64,000 nt of DNA, from positions 1,488,001 to 1,552,000 of the forward strand of contig NZ_BBWW01000001.1 of NCBI RefSeq assembly GCF_001485215.1. The letters run 5' to 3'. The DNA comes from Leptolyngbya sp. NIES-2104 (GTDB lineage: Bacteria > Cyanobacteriota > Cyanobacteriia > Leptolyngbyales > Leptolyngbyaceae). The notes below the pieces were generated by a model. The model was not told where the DNA came from. It searched no databases and worked only from the letters and a program-made list of their open reading frames with translations. This document shows positions 18,632 to 24,848 of the stretch, piece by piece; position 1 is the first letter of the stretch, and every line of letters starts with the position of its first letter. Made by a program: the position numbers and the translations under genes.

Positions 18632-18703
18632 GGGTCGCTAGCTCAGCGGTAGAGCATTCGGCTTTTAACCGATTGGTCTCGGGTTCGAATCCCGGGCGAC
18701 CCA
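18632..18703 (+). tRNA. trnK: tRNA-Lys (anticodon TTT)
   Basis: The full cloverleaf can be drawn. The acceptor stem GGGTCGC pairs with GCGACCC, with A as the discriminator base. The D arm is GCTCAGCGGTAGAGC. The anticodon stem TTCGG/CCGAT (last pair T-T) encloses the loop CTTTTAA with anticodon TTT. The T arm is CTCGGGTTCGAATCCCGGG. No CCA is encoded. The gene is followed by remains of a tyrosine recombinase, as expected for a tRNA used as an integration site. Confidence 0.96.
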
Positions 18704-18874
18704 TTAGGCTCAAAACGTAGTCGCAGTAAGGTTAAAGCCAGATTGCAGCGGTCTTAGGCGATCCTTGAAATGCCCTAAAATTGTCGCTGTTTTCCAGAGA
18801 TATAGGGACAGGGTTAAGAATCCTCTGCGTTCTTGCCCTCTCCCTTGTTTTATTGAGATATTCACTTATAGAAA

Positions 18875-18949
18875 AGTGGCAGCAATGTCAGCAATTCTTA
18901 AATTAAAGCCTGAAACCTTTACGTAGCAGTAGTTCTGACTGCTGCCACT
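18875..18949. repeat. Inverted repeat between tRNA-Lys and integrase remnant
   Basis: AGTGGCAGCAATGTCAG (18875-18891) is the near inverse of CTGACTGCTGCCACT (18935-18949). This leaves a stem of about 15 pairs around a 43-base AT-rich spacer. The rest of 18704-18969 holds no gene that I can see. Confidence 0.6.
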
Positions 18950-18969
18950 TCCTAGAAGCAGAAGCAAAG

Positions 18970-19540
18970 TTGCTCAGTTCTCGACTCAGTTTGGGGGAAT
19001 TCGACTGGAGCCAACATACTGACAGCGATCGACTGCTAGAGAATCGAACGGTTCGATCGTGGGTTGATGAATTCAAGAGTCATTATCTTGAAAGTCACTC
19101 GTTGTCTGAGAAAACTTGGAAAAACGACTGGGAGATAATTTACGATCGTTTGCCACAAGACAGTCCGGTGACTGCTGATTTATTGACAGCAATTGTTTTC
19201 AGGACTGAGCGCAATTCTCGAAACCGTCTCGAAACCTGTGGCAAGCTTCAAAAGCTGGCAGACTTCATTAAACTGAAAATCAACATACTTCAGTACAAAG
19301 GCGACTCTGGCGCGTCAAAAGTGCGCGATCGCGAAATCCCGTCAGATGCCGATATCGTTCGTTGTTGGTATAGCATCCCTAAGCTGAATTGAGGATGAAT
19401 GGCATTTGTGGGACATTTCCCTACTGCCACAAGTCACAGGCAAATCGAACTCAGCACTAGGCGGACGGGTGCCGAACGCTTTCAAACGTTACGGATTCCA
19501 CAAACCCTACTACCTACGGCATTGTTGGGCAGTGCGATCG
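18970..19540 (+). pseudogene. Decayed tyrosine recombinase (integrase)
   Basis: The first 140 codons read in one frame and look like the DNA-binding N-terminal part of a cyanobacterial phage-type integrase, including a core-binding stretch near CGKLQKLADFIKLKINIL and YKGDSGASKVRDREIPSDADIVRCW. A stop follows at 19390-19392. In another frame from about 19388 the text continues EDEWHLWDISLL...VPNAFKRYGFHKPYYLRHCWAVRS. This contains the H-x-x-R-like box II (LRHCWAVRS) of the catalytic domain. The part between them and the final tyrosine box are missing. The gene is therefore deleted and frameshifted. Its place 270 bases after tRNA-Lys suggests an old integrated element. Confidence 0.75.
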
Positions 19541-19797
19541 CAGAGTGAATGATCGTTCTCTGTCTCATCGTCCAAATTCACCGATTGATGCTGGACTCAT
19601 TGCAGGCTCAGAAAAATCGGTACTCTGGCTAAATTTCACCGATATTCGTGTTGAAGCTCTGCGTGAGCCGCAGTACATCCAAAAAATCCTGCCTCCAGAA
19701 CTCCCTTTTGTTGGGCATTTCAGGAAACTTATTTGAAGCACTCAGAAGTCTGGACTAAAAATGGACTAAATTTGCATCCGTCTTTCGATGTCGATCG

Positions 19798-21070
19798 CCT
19801 TAAGGGGTGACAACGAAGCTAGAGAGCAGACTGAATCAGGGAAATGGCGTTGAGACCTCGCTGAAAGAAAAGGCGTTTTTGCGGCTTGAGTGCCATCAGT
19901 TGACCTGCCAAGGTTGACCACAAATTCAAGGGTTCAATCCATAACTTGCCATACAAGCCAATCCAGAAAGCACTGTGACGCTTTGTTGTCCGCTTTGGCT
20001 CAGTCACACGAGCGACGTAACGCTGCACTTGTTTTTTGCGAATGCGCCGCCCTTGTAGGGTCGAGATCGAGTAGGCAATGGCAATCAGGACCAGCAGGGC
20101 AGTAAAACGCCCGAAATCGGCATGACAATCTTCGAGGTGATAGCCGCCGGATTTGTAGTCTTTGAACAGGGGTTCAATCGAGAAGCGAGTGGCATAAGCG
20201 TTGAGCGTTTGTTCGGCATCGACGAGATTAGTCAGAAGATACCAAGCATCCGAACTCGATTGACGGTAGGCACGCTTTTGGCGCAAGACTAAATTGTGCT
20301 TGCCGAACCCGCGATTTTGCGTCACTTGAATTTGCAGATATTGCTCGGTGATTCCGGGCGTTTGCGGCAAGTCATCAAGGCGCGTAAACCTGCTGCTGTC
20401 GTCTGGTTTGACGGTCGTACTCTTCGGTAAACGGAACACGAATTTGACTCGCTTTTCTACACACCAAGCCGCCAGTTCAATGCTGTGAAACTCACGGTCT
20501 CCGAGCAGAATGAAGCGATGCTTTTTCAACAGATGAAACACAGGGCGTAACACTCTTCGTTGTTCAACAAGTGAACTCTGTCCTTGCTTGTTCAGCCACA
20601 TCCAGTGCAATGGAATCGCTCGCTTATTGTACACAAGACTCACCATGATCAAGTTATGGTCTTGCCATTGGGTACGGTCAATCACCAGATGAAGTGGTTT
20701 GCTCCGGGGATGATGTCGCTTGACCCACTGCTTGACAATCGGAAACCAGATCGCTTGCGGAGTCAGTTGCGGCAAGCTCAAGAATCGTTGAATGTTTCGT
20801 CGTCTGCTCTCAAATAGAATCGGTTGCGGAAATAGAGTGGCTAAGCGTTCAATCGTAATTCTGCGCTCTTTGTGCAACAGTTCGACCAAGATTTCTAGCG
20901 TCACAAATTGCGTCTGGGTTAATTGCGATTGTAAACAGGTTTGATAGAATGAGGGCAACATATTTTAGATCGATGAGGTGAAACAATTGGAATCACCTCA
21001 TTTTTTCTGTCTCTCGATACTGCTATCCGGCATCTTCTCTACGGTTCAGCTGCGTTGTCACCCCCTAAGG
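19798..21070 (-). mobile_element. IS4-family-like insertion sequence, complete
   Basis: About 1273 bases carrying one transposase gene. Terminal inverted repeats are CCTTAAGGGGTGACAACG at the left and its near inverse CGTTGTCACCCCCTAAGG at the right, with one mismatch. Both ends are flanked by TCGATCG (19791-19797 and 21071-21077), a probable 7-base target duplication. It sits just downstream of the integrase remnant. Confidence 0.85.
19819..20961 (-). CDS. IS4-like DDE transposase
   Basis: 380-residue transposase. The catalytic triad can be placed: D in HLVIDRTQW (near residue 94), D in ILLGDREFHSIEL (near 158) and E in the Y-x2-R-x3-E-like block YATRFSIEPLFKDYKSGGYHLE (near 271). The C-terminus (TTKRHSAFWIGLYGKLW) also fits this group of cyanobacterial IS4 relatives. 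The reading frame is intact and both inverted repeats are present, so the copy could be active. The assignment to IS4 rather than a neighbouring DDE family rests on the spacing and the YREK-like motif. Confidence 0.9.
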   Translation of the reverse strand: MLPSFYQTCLQSQLTQTQFVTLEILVELLHKERRITIERLATLFPQPILFESRRRNIQRFLSLPQLTPQAIWFPIVKQWVKRHHPRSKPLHLVIDRTQWQDHNLIMVSLVYNKRAIPLHWMWLNKQGQSSLVEQRRVLRPVFHLLKKHRFILLGDREFHSIELAAWCVEKRVKFVFRLPKSTTVKPDDSSRFTRLDDLPQTPGITEQYLQIQVTQNRGFGKHNLVLRQKRAYRQSSSDAWYLLTNLVDAEQTLNAYATRFSIEPLFKDYKSGGYHLEDCHADFGRFTALLVLIAIAYSISTLQGRRIRKKQVQRYVARVTEPKRTTKRHSAFWIGLYGKLWIEPLNLWSTLAGQLMALKPQKRLFFQRGLNAISLIQSAL

Positions 21071-21119
21071 TCGATCGCAGTTTAATTTCATCAATGACGC
21101 GACTCGATCGACAAAACTA

Positions 21120-21175
21120 AAGTCTCATTTAAGACTCTTCTCAAGTCTCATCTCAATTCTTAAATGAGAAAACTA
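21120..21175. repeat. GAGACT/AGTCTC repeat cluster R1
   Basis: AT-rich stretch with AGTCTCATTTAAGACTC, AAGTCTCATCTC and TTAAATGAGAAAAC. It lies between the IS element and the next gene and is the first of six related clusters. Confidence 0.7.
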
Positions 21176-21211
21176 AAAAGGGGCAAGTTCTCCCCACCCC
21201 CTACACCCAAC

Positions 21212-21619
21212 CTATTCGTTTCCTGTGTCAATTCGCTCCGGATTCTGCACCCCCGTCAACCGATTCCACAACGGATAGCCAATCTCGCTCTTCGGAACAT
21301 ACCAATTTTCCGAAGTCGCCTCCATTACACCCATCGCCATAAATTCCTTCCGCTCTGGGTCTTTCAAATCGAGATACTTTGCACCCTGTTCGAGCCGAGC
21401 ACCCACAGGCAAAATCACAATCTGCCGCAATTCATCCGTGGTGTAATCCTTCAGATAACCATGCAGCTCTTTAACATCCGCAGCCGTCAGATCATTGTTC
21501 ACGGCATCCGATCGCTCAATCCCATGATTTTGCCCTGCCATCGGATTCGGGTTGAGATCCTGTTGCCACTCATCCGCTTTTTGATCCGTTGGTTTTCCAG
21601 CTTTTTGTTGTTGTGCCAT
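21212..21619 (-). CDS. Conserved hypothetical protein
   Basis: 135 residues with a polar, probably disordered N-terminus (MAQQQKAGKPTDQKADEWQQDLNPNPMAGQN) and a folded C-terminal part. The middle, ELHGYLKDYTTDELRQIVILPVGARLEQGAKYLDL, looks like a helical domain, followed by PEREFMAMGVM-like text. I have seen similar proteins in other cyanobacteria but know no function. There is no signal peptide and no membrane helix. It is flanked on both sides by GAGACT repeat clusters (R1 and R2). Confidence 0.65.
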   Translation of the reverse strand: MAQQQKAGKPTDQKADEWQQDLNPNPMAGQNHGIERSDAVNNDLTAADVKELHGYLKDYTTDELRQIVILPVGARLEQGAKYLDLKDPERKEFMAMGVMEATSENWYVPKSEIGYPLWNRLTGVQNPERIDTGNE

Positions 21620-21674
21620 TTTATCTTTCTAGTAACATTGCTCCGATCATTGTGGTTGCAATTCATCAATTGCG

Positions 21675-21728
21675 AATGTCTCAAAAGTCTTATTCCACGG
21701 TCTCAAATCTGACTCAGAATCTATCTAC
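21675..21728. repeat. GAGACT/AGTCTC repeat cluster R2
   Basis: Three half-units (TGTCTCAAAAGTCTTATT, GGTCTCAAAT, CTGACTCAGAATC) lie in the divergent gap before the ribosome hibernation gene. Confidence 0.55.
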
Positions 21729-21797
21729 CGTATGTTTAATGCTGTCGATCTGCTTGCTGTAATTCGCATATTAATACAGCGATTGGAGCAATTTACC

Positions 21798-22151
21798 GTG
21801 AAAATTCCACCCGAAATTACCTATCGAGGCGTTGAAAAATCTGACGCGATCGACTCCCTACTTCAAGAAAAAATCGCCAAGCTCGAACGCGCCTGTGATC
21901 ACATCAACAGTTGTCACATCGCGATCGAAAAAGAGCAAGACCATCCCCGCGATCGTTCTCCTTACCGCGTCCGACTCGACATCACAGTTCCACCCAACCA
22001 CGAAGTCGCCGCAGAAAGCACCATGAGCAATCAAAACCGCTATGTCAAACTCGATGCTGTGATTCGAGATGCCTTCGACAAAGCATGGCGACAACTCAGA
22101 GATCTCTCAAAACAACAGCACGAATTTGATCACGGCAGAGATAACAGCTAA
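21798..22151 (+). CDS. hpf: HPF/RaiA family ribosome-associated factor (short form)
   Basis: About 117 residues, short hibernation-promoting-factor type. It begins VKIPPEITYRGVEKSDAIDSLL, continues with KIAKLERACDHINSCHIAIEKEQ, and has the beta strand YRVRLDITVPP and the helix DAVIRDAFDKAWRQLRDL, matching the beta-alpha-beta-beta-beta-alpha fold. It lacks the C-terminal dimerisation domain of long HPF. I place the start at the GTG at 21798, with GGAG ten bases before it; an ATG at 21732 would add a 22-residue hydrophobic leader not typical of the family. It would bind the 30S decoding centre in stress. A strong hairpin lies 18 bases after the stop. Confidence 0.85.
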   Translation: MKIPPEITYRGVEKSDAIDSLLQEKIAKLERACDHINSCHIAIEKEQDHPRDRSPYRVRLDITVPPNHEVAAESTMSNQNRYVKLDAVIRDAFDKAWRQLRDLSKQQHEFDHGRDNS

Positions 22152-22168
22152 GCCACGATAATATTACC

Positions 22169-22217
22169 ATCTCAAATGAGACACTTATTAAGACTTAAAA
22201 TAAGTCTCATTTGAGAT
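22169..22217. repeat. Repeat cluster R3 forming a long hairpin, possible terminator
   Basis: ATCTCAAATGAGAC (22169-22182) is perfectly inverted by GTCTCATTTGAGAT (22204-22217), and the pairing extends inward through ACTTATT/AATAAG. The 3' flank is TAGTTTT. The site is 18 bases after the hpf stop, so it could end that transcript, and it uses the GAGACT unit of the cluster family. Confidence 0.75.
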
Positions 22218-22300
22218 TAGTTTTCAGGATTGTTCTCGCAATTTTTTAAACGATGATGCAATCGTAAACTAGGAATAACCTTGACCGCAGAGGGATTGCA

Positions 22301-22891
22301 ATGGCGTACGGTGACTTCAAAACGCTGAATCAAGCATTAACTGAATTTAAGCTAACGCTGATCAACCAACCTCGACTCTTTCAATCCATTCCGTCGATCG
22401 CTCCCTCATCCAAACTACAAAGCCGATTAGAAGAAGGCATCGATCTTGCACTCGCAATCTCAACCGAAAAAGCACAATCAGAGCTAATCATCGCGCCCAT
22501 CCTGCTAGAAATTCGGGCGATCGCTCAACCTCATGCTTCATTATTCAGCGGAGTCTCCCTCAATGCCGATCCACCTGCCGGATTAGTCGGAGAATGCGAT
22601 TTCATCTTATCCAAATCATCCAATCAACTTGAAGTTACCGCTCCGATCGCGGTTCTCGTTGAAGCAAAAAACAATGATATTAAATCCGGGCTTGGACAAT
22701 GCGTCGCTCAAATGGTGGGTGCACAACGCTTTAATACAGATCAATCCGTCACGATTATTGGAGCCGTCACGACCGGAGTATTATGGCGATTCCTCCGATT
22801 AAATGCTCAAACCCTAGAAGTCGATCTGACTGAATATACCGTTCCTTCCCAGATTGAGACTGTTTTAGGCGTTCTTAAAAGCCCGTTTTAA
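22301..22891 (+). CDS. Conserved hypothetical protein with PD-(D/E)XK-like nuclease motif
   Basis: 196 residues. The pattern GECDFIL followed about 24 residues later by VLVEAKNNDIKSGLGQCVAQM fits the D...ExK...Q core of the PD-(D/E)XK nuclease superfamily, as in restriction-like and type I R-subunit N-terminal domains. The N-terminal half is helical (LNQALTEFKLTLINQPRLF). I know similar proteins in many cyanobacteria without an assigned function. It stands alone between repeat clusters R3 and R4, with no methyltransferase beside it. Whether it is an active nuclease cannot be told from the sequence. Confidence 0.65.
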   Translation: MAYGDFKTLNQALTEFKLTLINQPRLFQSIPSIAPSSKLQSRLEEGIDLALAISTEKAQSELIIAPILLEIRAIAQPHASLFSGVSLNADPPAGLVGECDFILSKSSNQLEVTAPIAVLVEAKNNDIKSGLGQCVAQMVGAQRFNTDQSVTIIGAVTTGVLWRFLRLNAQTLEVDLTEYTVPSQIETVLGVLKSPF

Positions 22892-22917
22892 TCAATACAG
22901 TACCAGTGATGCTTGCA

Positions 22918-22975
22918 TATCATTTGAGACTTAAATTGAGTCTATATATGAAACTAAAATGAGAAAATAAGACTA
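22918..22975. repeat. GAGACT/AGTCTC repeat cluster R4
   Basis: TTTGAGACTTAAATTGAGTCTATATATGAAACTAAAATGAG and AATAAGACTAAT-type units begin 27 bases after the preceding stop. No gene is visible in the rest of the gap to 23078. Confidence 0.7.
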
Positions 22976-23078
22976 ATATTGCTCTTTCACATTCCTTCAC
23001 ATTTCTACTTTACGACTGATGCCCATGCCGCTTTCTTCTTAATATATTTTTGCAAGTAATAAATCAGCGAACTTGCAA

Positions 23079-23516
23079 ATGAGTACTGAAGATCAGGACA
23101 AATCCAGAGATAAGTACAAAGAGATCGAACTCAAATACAAGCGTCTCGATGTCGCCTTTCGAGCGATCGCTGCCCTTGCCGCGATCGCATCCGCCGCCGC
23201 CGCATTTCTCGCAATTCGTTCAGGCGTTTTCACCTCAGCCCGACCCGCACCTTCACCGATTTCATCTCCGGTCTTACCTCCCGCCCCCGCAGGAACACCA
23301 GTCACCCCTCGAACGACTGAAACCGCTCCCGTGCAACAATCCACACCCCGAACCGCGCCATCACCAGCACCACCAATCGAAGCCGCGCCAGCTCCTCGAT
23401 CATTACAATCTGCCCCAACTCGCACCACTCCCCCAACCCAAAACGACGATGACGACGACAGAGACAACAATCGCGGCGATGACAACGACGATCGCCAAGA
23501 AACCAGTAATGATTAA
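23079..23516 (+). CDS. Membrane-anchored proline-rich hypothetical protein
   Basis: 145 residues: a charged N-terminal helix (MSTEDQDKSRDKYKEIELKYKRL), one membrane helix (about residues 25-48, AFRAIAALAAIASAAAAFLAI), a proline/alanine/threonine-rich linker of about 70 residues, and an aspartate/asparagine-rich tail. Low-complexity composition makes homology weak. The layout suggests a periplasmic or wall-spanning tail anchored by its N-terminus. The ATG at 23079 is preferred over a TTG at 23073. It is flanked by repeat clusters R4 and R5. Confidence 0.55.
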   Translation: MSTEDQDKSRDKYKEIELKYKRLDVAFRAIAALAAIASAAAAFLAIRSGVFTSARPAPSPISSPVLPPAPAGTPVTPRTTETAPVQQSTPRTAPSPAPPIEAAPAPRSLQSAPTRTTPPTQNDDDDDRDNNRGDDNDDRQETSND

Positions 23517-23518
23517 AG

Positions 23519-23568
23519 ATCATTCGAGACTCAGTTTGAGTCTAATATTAAGACTAAGATAAGAATAT
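23519..23568. repeat. GAGACT/AGTCTC repeat cluster R5
   Basis: TCGAGACTCAGTTTGAGTCT and AATATTAAGACTAAGATAAG directly follow the stop codon of the proline-rich protein. The first part is an imperfect palindrome (AGACTCAGTTTGAGTCT). Confidence 0.7.
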
Positions 23569-23706
23569 TTTGCATCCCAACCCTCGATCGCACTTCACCC
23601 AGCCGTGTTTCTTGCGGCGATCTCTAGTAAAGATTCGCTGAAGCAGCAGAAATACCTTACACGGGAAGACTATGATGCGGATAAAATTCGCGCCCCAGAA
23701 ACCGCA

Positions 23707-24258
23707 ATGAAGAAAATCAAACCGCTCTGGGTTGTTTTGTTCCTCATGATCGTCTCGATCGCAGCTTATCTCATCTATTTCGGTCTCGTGGTTGGAGAAG
23801 TCGCACTACCCGGAGGATATCGATTAACCCTCCGAGACGACAGCCTACCTCCAAGAAACATCGAAAACCTATCTAAAGAAGAGCTAGACAAGCGACAAGC
23901 GCAACTAAAACAGCGCTTCAAAGAATTAGAACAAAAAGTAAAACAACCGCAAGTTGCCCTCCCATTCCAGCAAGTCAATTTTGATCTGAATGGAGTCTGG
24001 TACGGTCCCGGCACGCTCTCCTATGAAATTGTGCAAAACGGTACGACCCTCGCCATTCAAGAAATGAATCCATCCTACGGAATTGCTGCGATCGGTAGCG
24101 GACAAATCCAGGGAGAATCCATCATCATCGACTATCAAACCGTCTACAACACCCAAGGCATCGCGAATCTGAACCTCACCCCAGACAAGCGCACCCTCGA
24201 AGGCATTTTTAGAGACACTTACTCCGGCTACACCACCAAAGTCACCCTTAATCGGTAA
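23707..24258 (+). CDS. Hypothetical protein with N-terminal membrane anchor
   Basis: 183 residues from the ATG at 23707. It has a short basic N-terminus and one membrane helix (KPLWVVLFLMIVSIAAYLIYFGLVV), a charged helix (LSKEELDKRQAQLKQRFKELEQKVKQ) and then a beta-rich domain beginning FDLNGVWYGP. This last part resembles lipocalin-like stress-response domains in which a GxWxG-type strand opens the barrel, but that is tentative. A GTG at 23605 keeps the frame open and would add 34 residues; the ATG gives a conventional signal-anchor start. It is bounded by repeat clusters R5 and R6. Confidence 0.6.
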   Translation: MKKIKPLWVVLFLMIVSIAAYLIYFGLVVGEVALPGGYRLTLRDDSLPPRNIENLSKEELDKRQAQLKQRFKELEQKVKQPQVALPFQQVNFDLNGVWYGPGTLSYEIVQNGTTLAIQEMNPSYGIAAIGSGQIQGESIIIDYQTVYNTQGIANLNLTPDKRTLEGIFRDTYSGYTTKVTLNR

Positions 24259-24267
24259 GCTCTTATG

Positions 24268-24345
24268 AATTCACCTAAGACTCAATTTGAGTCTAGCTAT
24301 AATACTGATATGAGACTCAATTTGAGACTTGCTATAAGACAAAAA
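24268..24345. repeat. GAGACT/AGTCTC repeat cluster R6
   Basis: This is the richest cluster: AAGACTCAATTTGAGTCT, ATGAGACTCAATTTGAGACT and TATAAGACAAAA. It starts 10 bases after the preceding stop. Two of its units are near-identical AGACTCAATTTGAG blocks. Confidence 0.75.
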
Positions 24346-24374
24346 TTCGACGTGCCTCCTTGCTTTATCGTTCA

Positions 24375-24435
24375 CCCACCCCGAATTCTATTCCAGGCGC
24401 GGTTGCAACAAAGCGGCAAGACTCGTCGAACTTCA
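24375..24435. repeat. Structured repeat, degenerate remnant (copy I)
   Basis: CACCCCGAATTCTATTCCAGGCGC followed by GGTTGCAACAAAGCGGCAAGACTCGTCGAACTT matches one decayed arm and the right flank of the structured repeat family. The tail is close to that of copy E. Confidence 0.6.
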
Positions 24436-24446
24436 AGGAGAACGAA

Positions 24447-24782
24447 TTACGTATTTTTTTCGTCCGTTTCCTGTCGCCAACAATGTTCTAGGAGATACAC
24501 TTCAGATCGCTCCCAACAGCGCTCTAACTTCTGAACACGGTGAATATGTCGAAACTTTTCGAGACTCCAGACAAACGGACGCTCTGGATCAAATAAATGC
24601 TGGTTTAAGTAGTCCCACCAGGGGAACTGATCGAACGAATTATTCATGCGAGGGTCGAGTAATCTATGCTTGGAGGAGAACCAACTTCGGCAACTATCTA
24701 AAGACTGATCTTTGACGCTCCGAAGCCGTCCAACCAGTATGGCATTGAAAAATAAAGTTCGATCGAAAGAAACCCCGAACAT
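24447..24782 (-). CDS. Possible small protein (uncertain)
   Basis: An open frame of 111 codons. Its second half (MNNSFDQFPWWDYLNQHLFDPERPFVWSLEKFRHIHRVQKLERCWERSE) is rich in tryptophan, phenylalanine and arginine and reads like a real protein; the first half does not. A start at 24647 (MNNSF) would give 66 residues, but no ribosome binding site is clear there. It may be a true small gene or the 3' remnant of a longer one. It lies just downstream of the rel gene on the same strand. I do not recognise a family with confidence. Confidence 0.35.
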   Translation of the reverse strand: MFGVSFDRTLFFNAILVGRLRSVKDQSLDSCRSWFSSKHRLLDPRMNNSFDQFPWWDYLNQHLFDPERPFVWSLEKFRHIHRVQKLERCWERSEVYLLEHCWRQETDEKNT

Positions 24783-24848
24783 GTCAGGGTTTTCTCGTTT
24801 CTTTAAGTAACATTACGATCGCATAAATTTCCTTTACTCATCGGAACA

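Noticed and set aside
19440..19500. GGCGGACGGGTGCCGAACGCTTTCAAACG looked like a fragment of the structured repeat's right end
   Set aside because: The same bases encode GGRVPNAFKRYG of the recombinase remnant, which explains the sequence without a repeat insertion.
23093..23485. 130-codon minus-strand frame antisense to the proline-rich protein
   Set aside because: It mirrors the low-complexity GC-rich repeat codons of the plus-strand gene. The plus-strand protein has a sensible membrane anchor.
21120..24345. The GAGACT clusters as a CRISPR array
   Set aside because: Units are short, irregularly spaced, spread over six gaps with genes between, and there are no equal spacers or cas genes.
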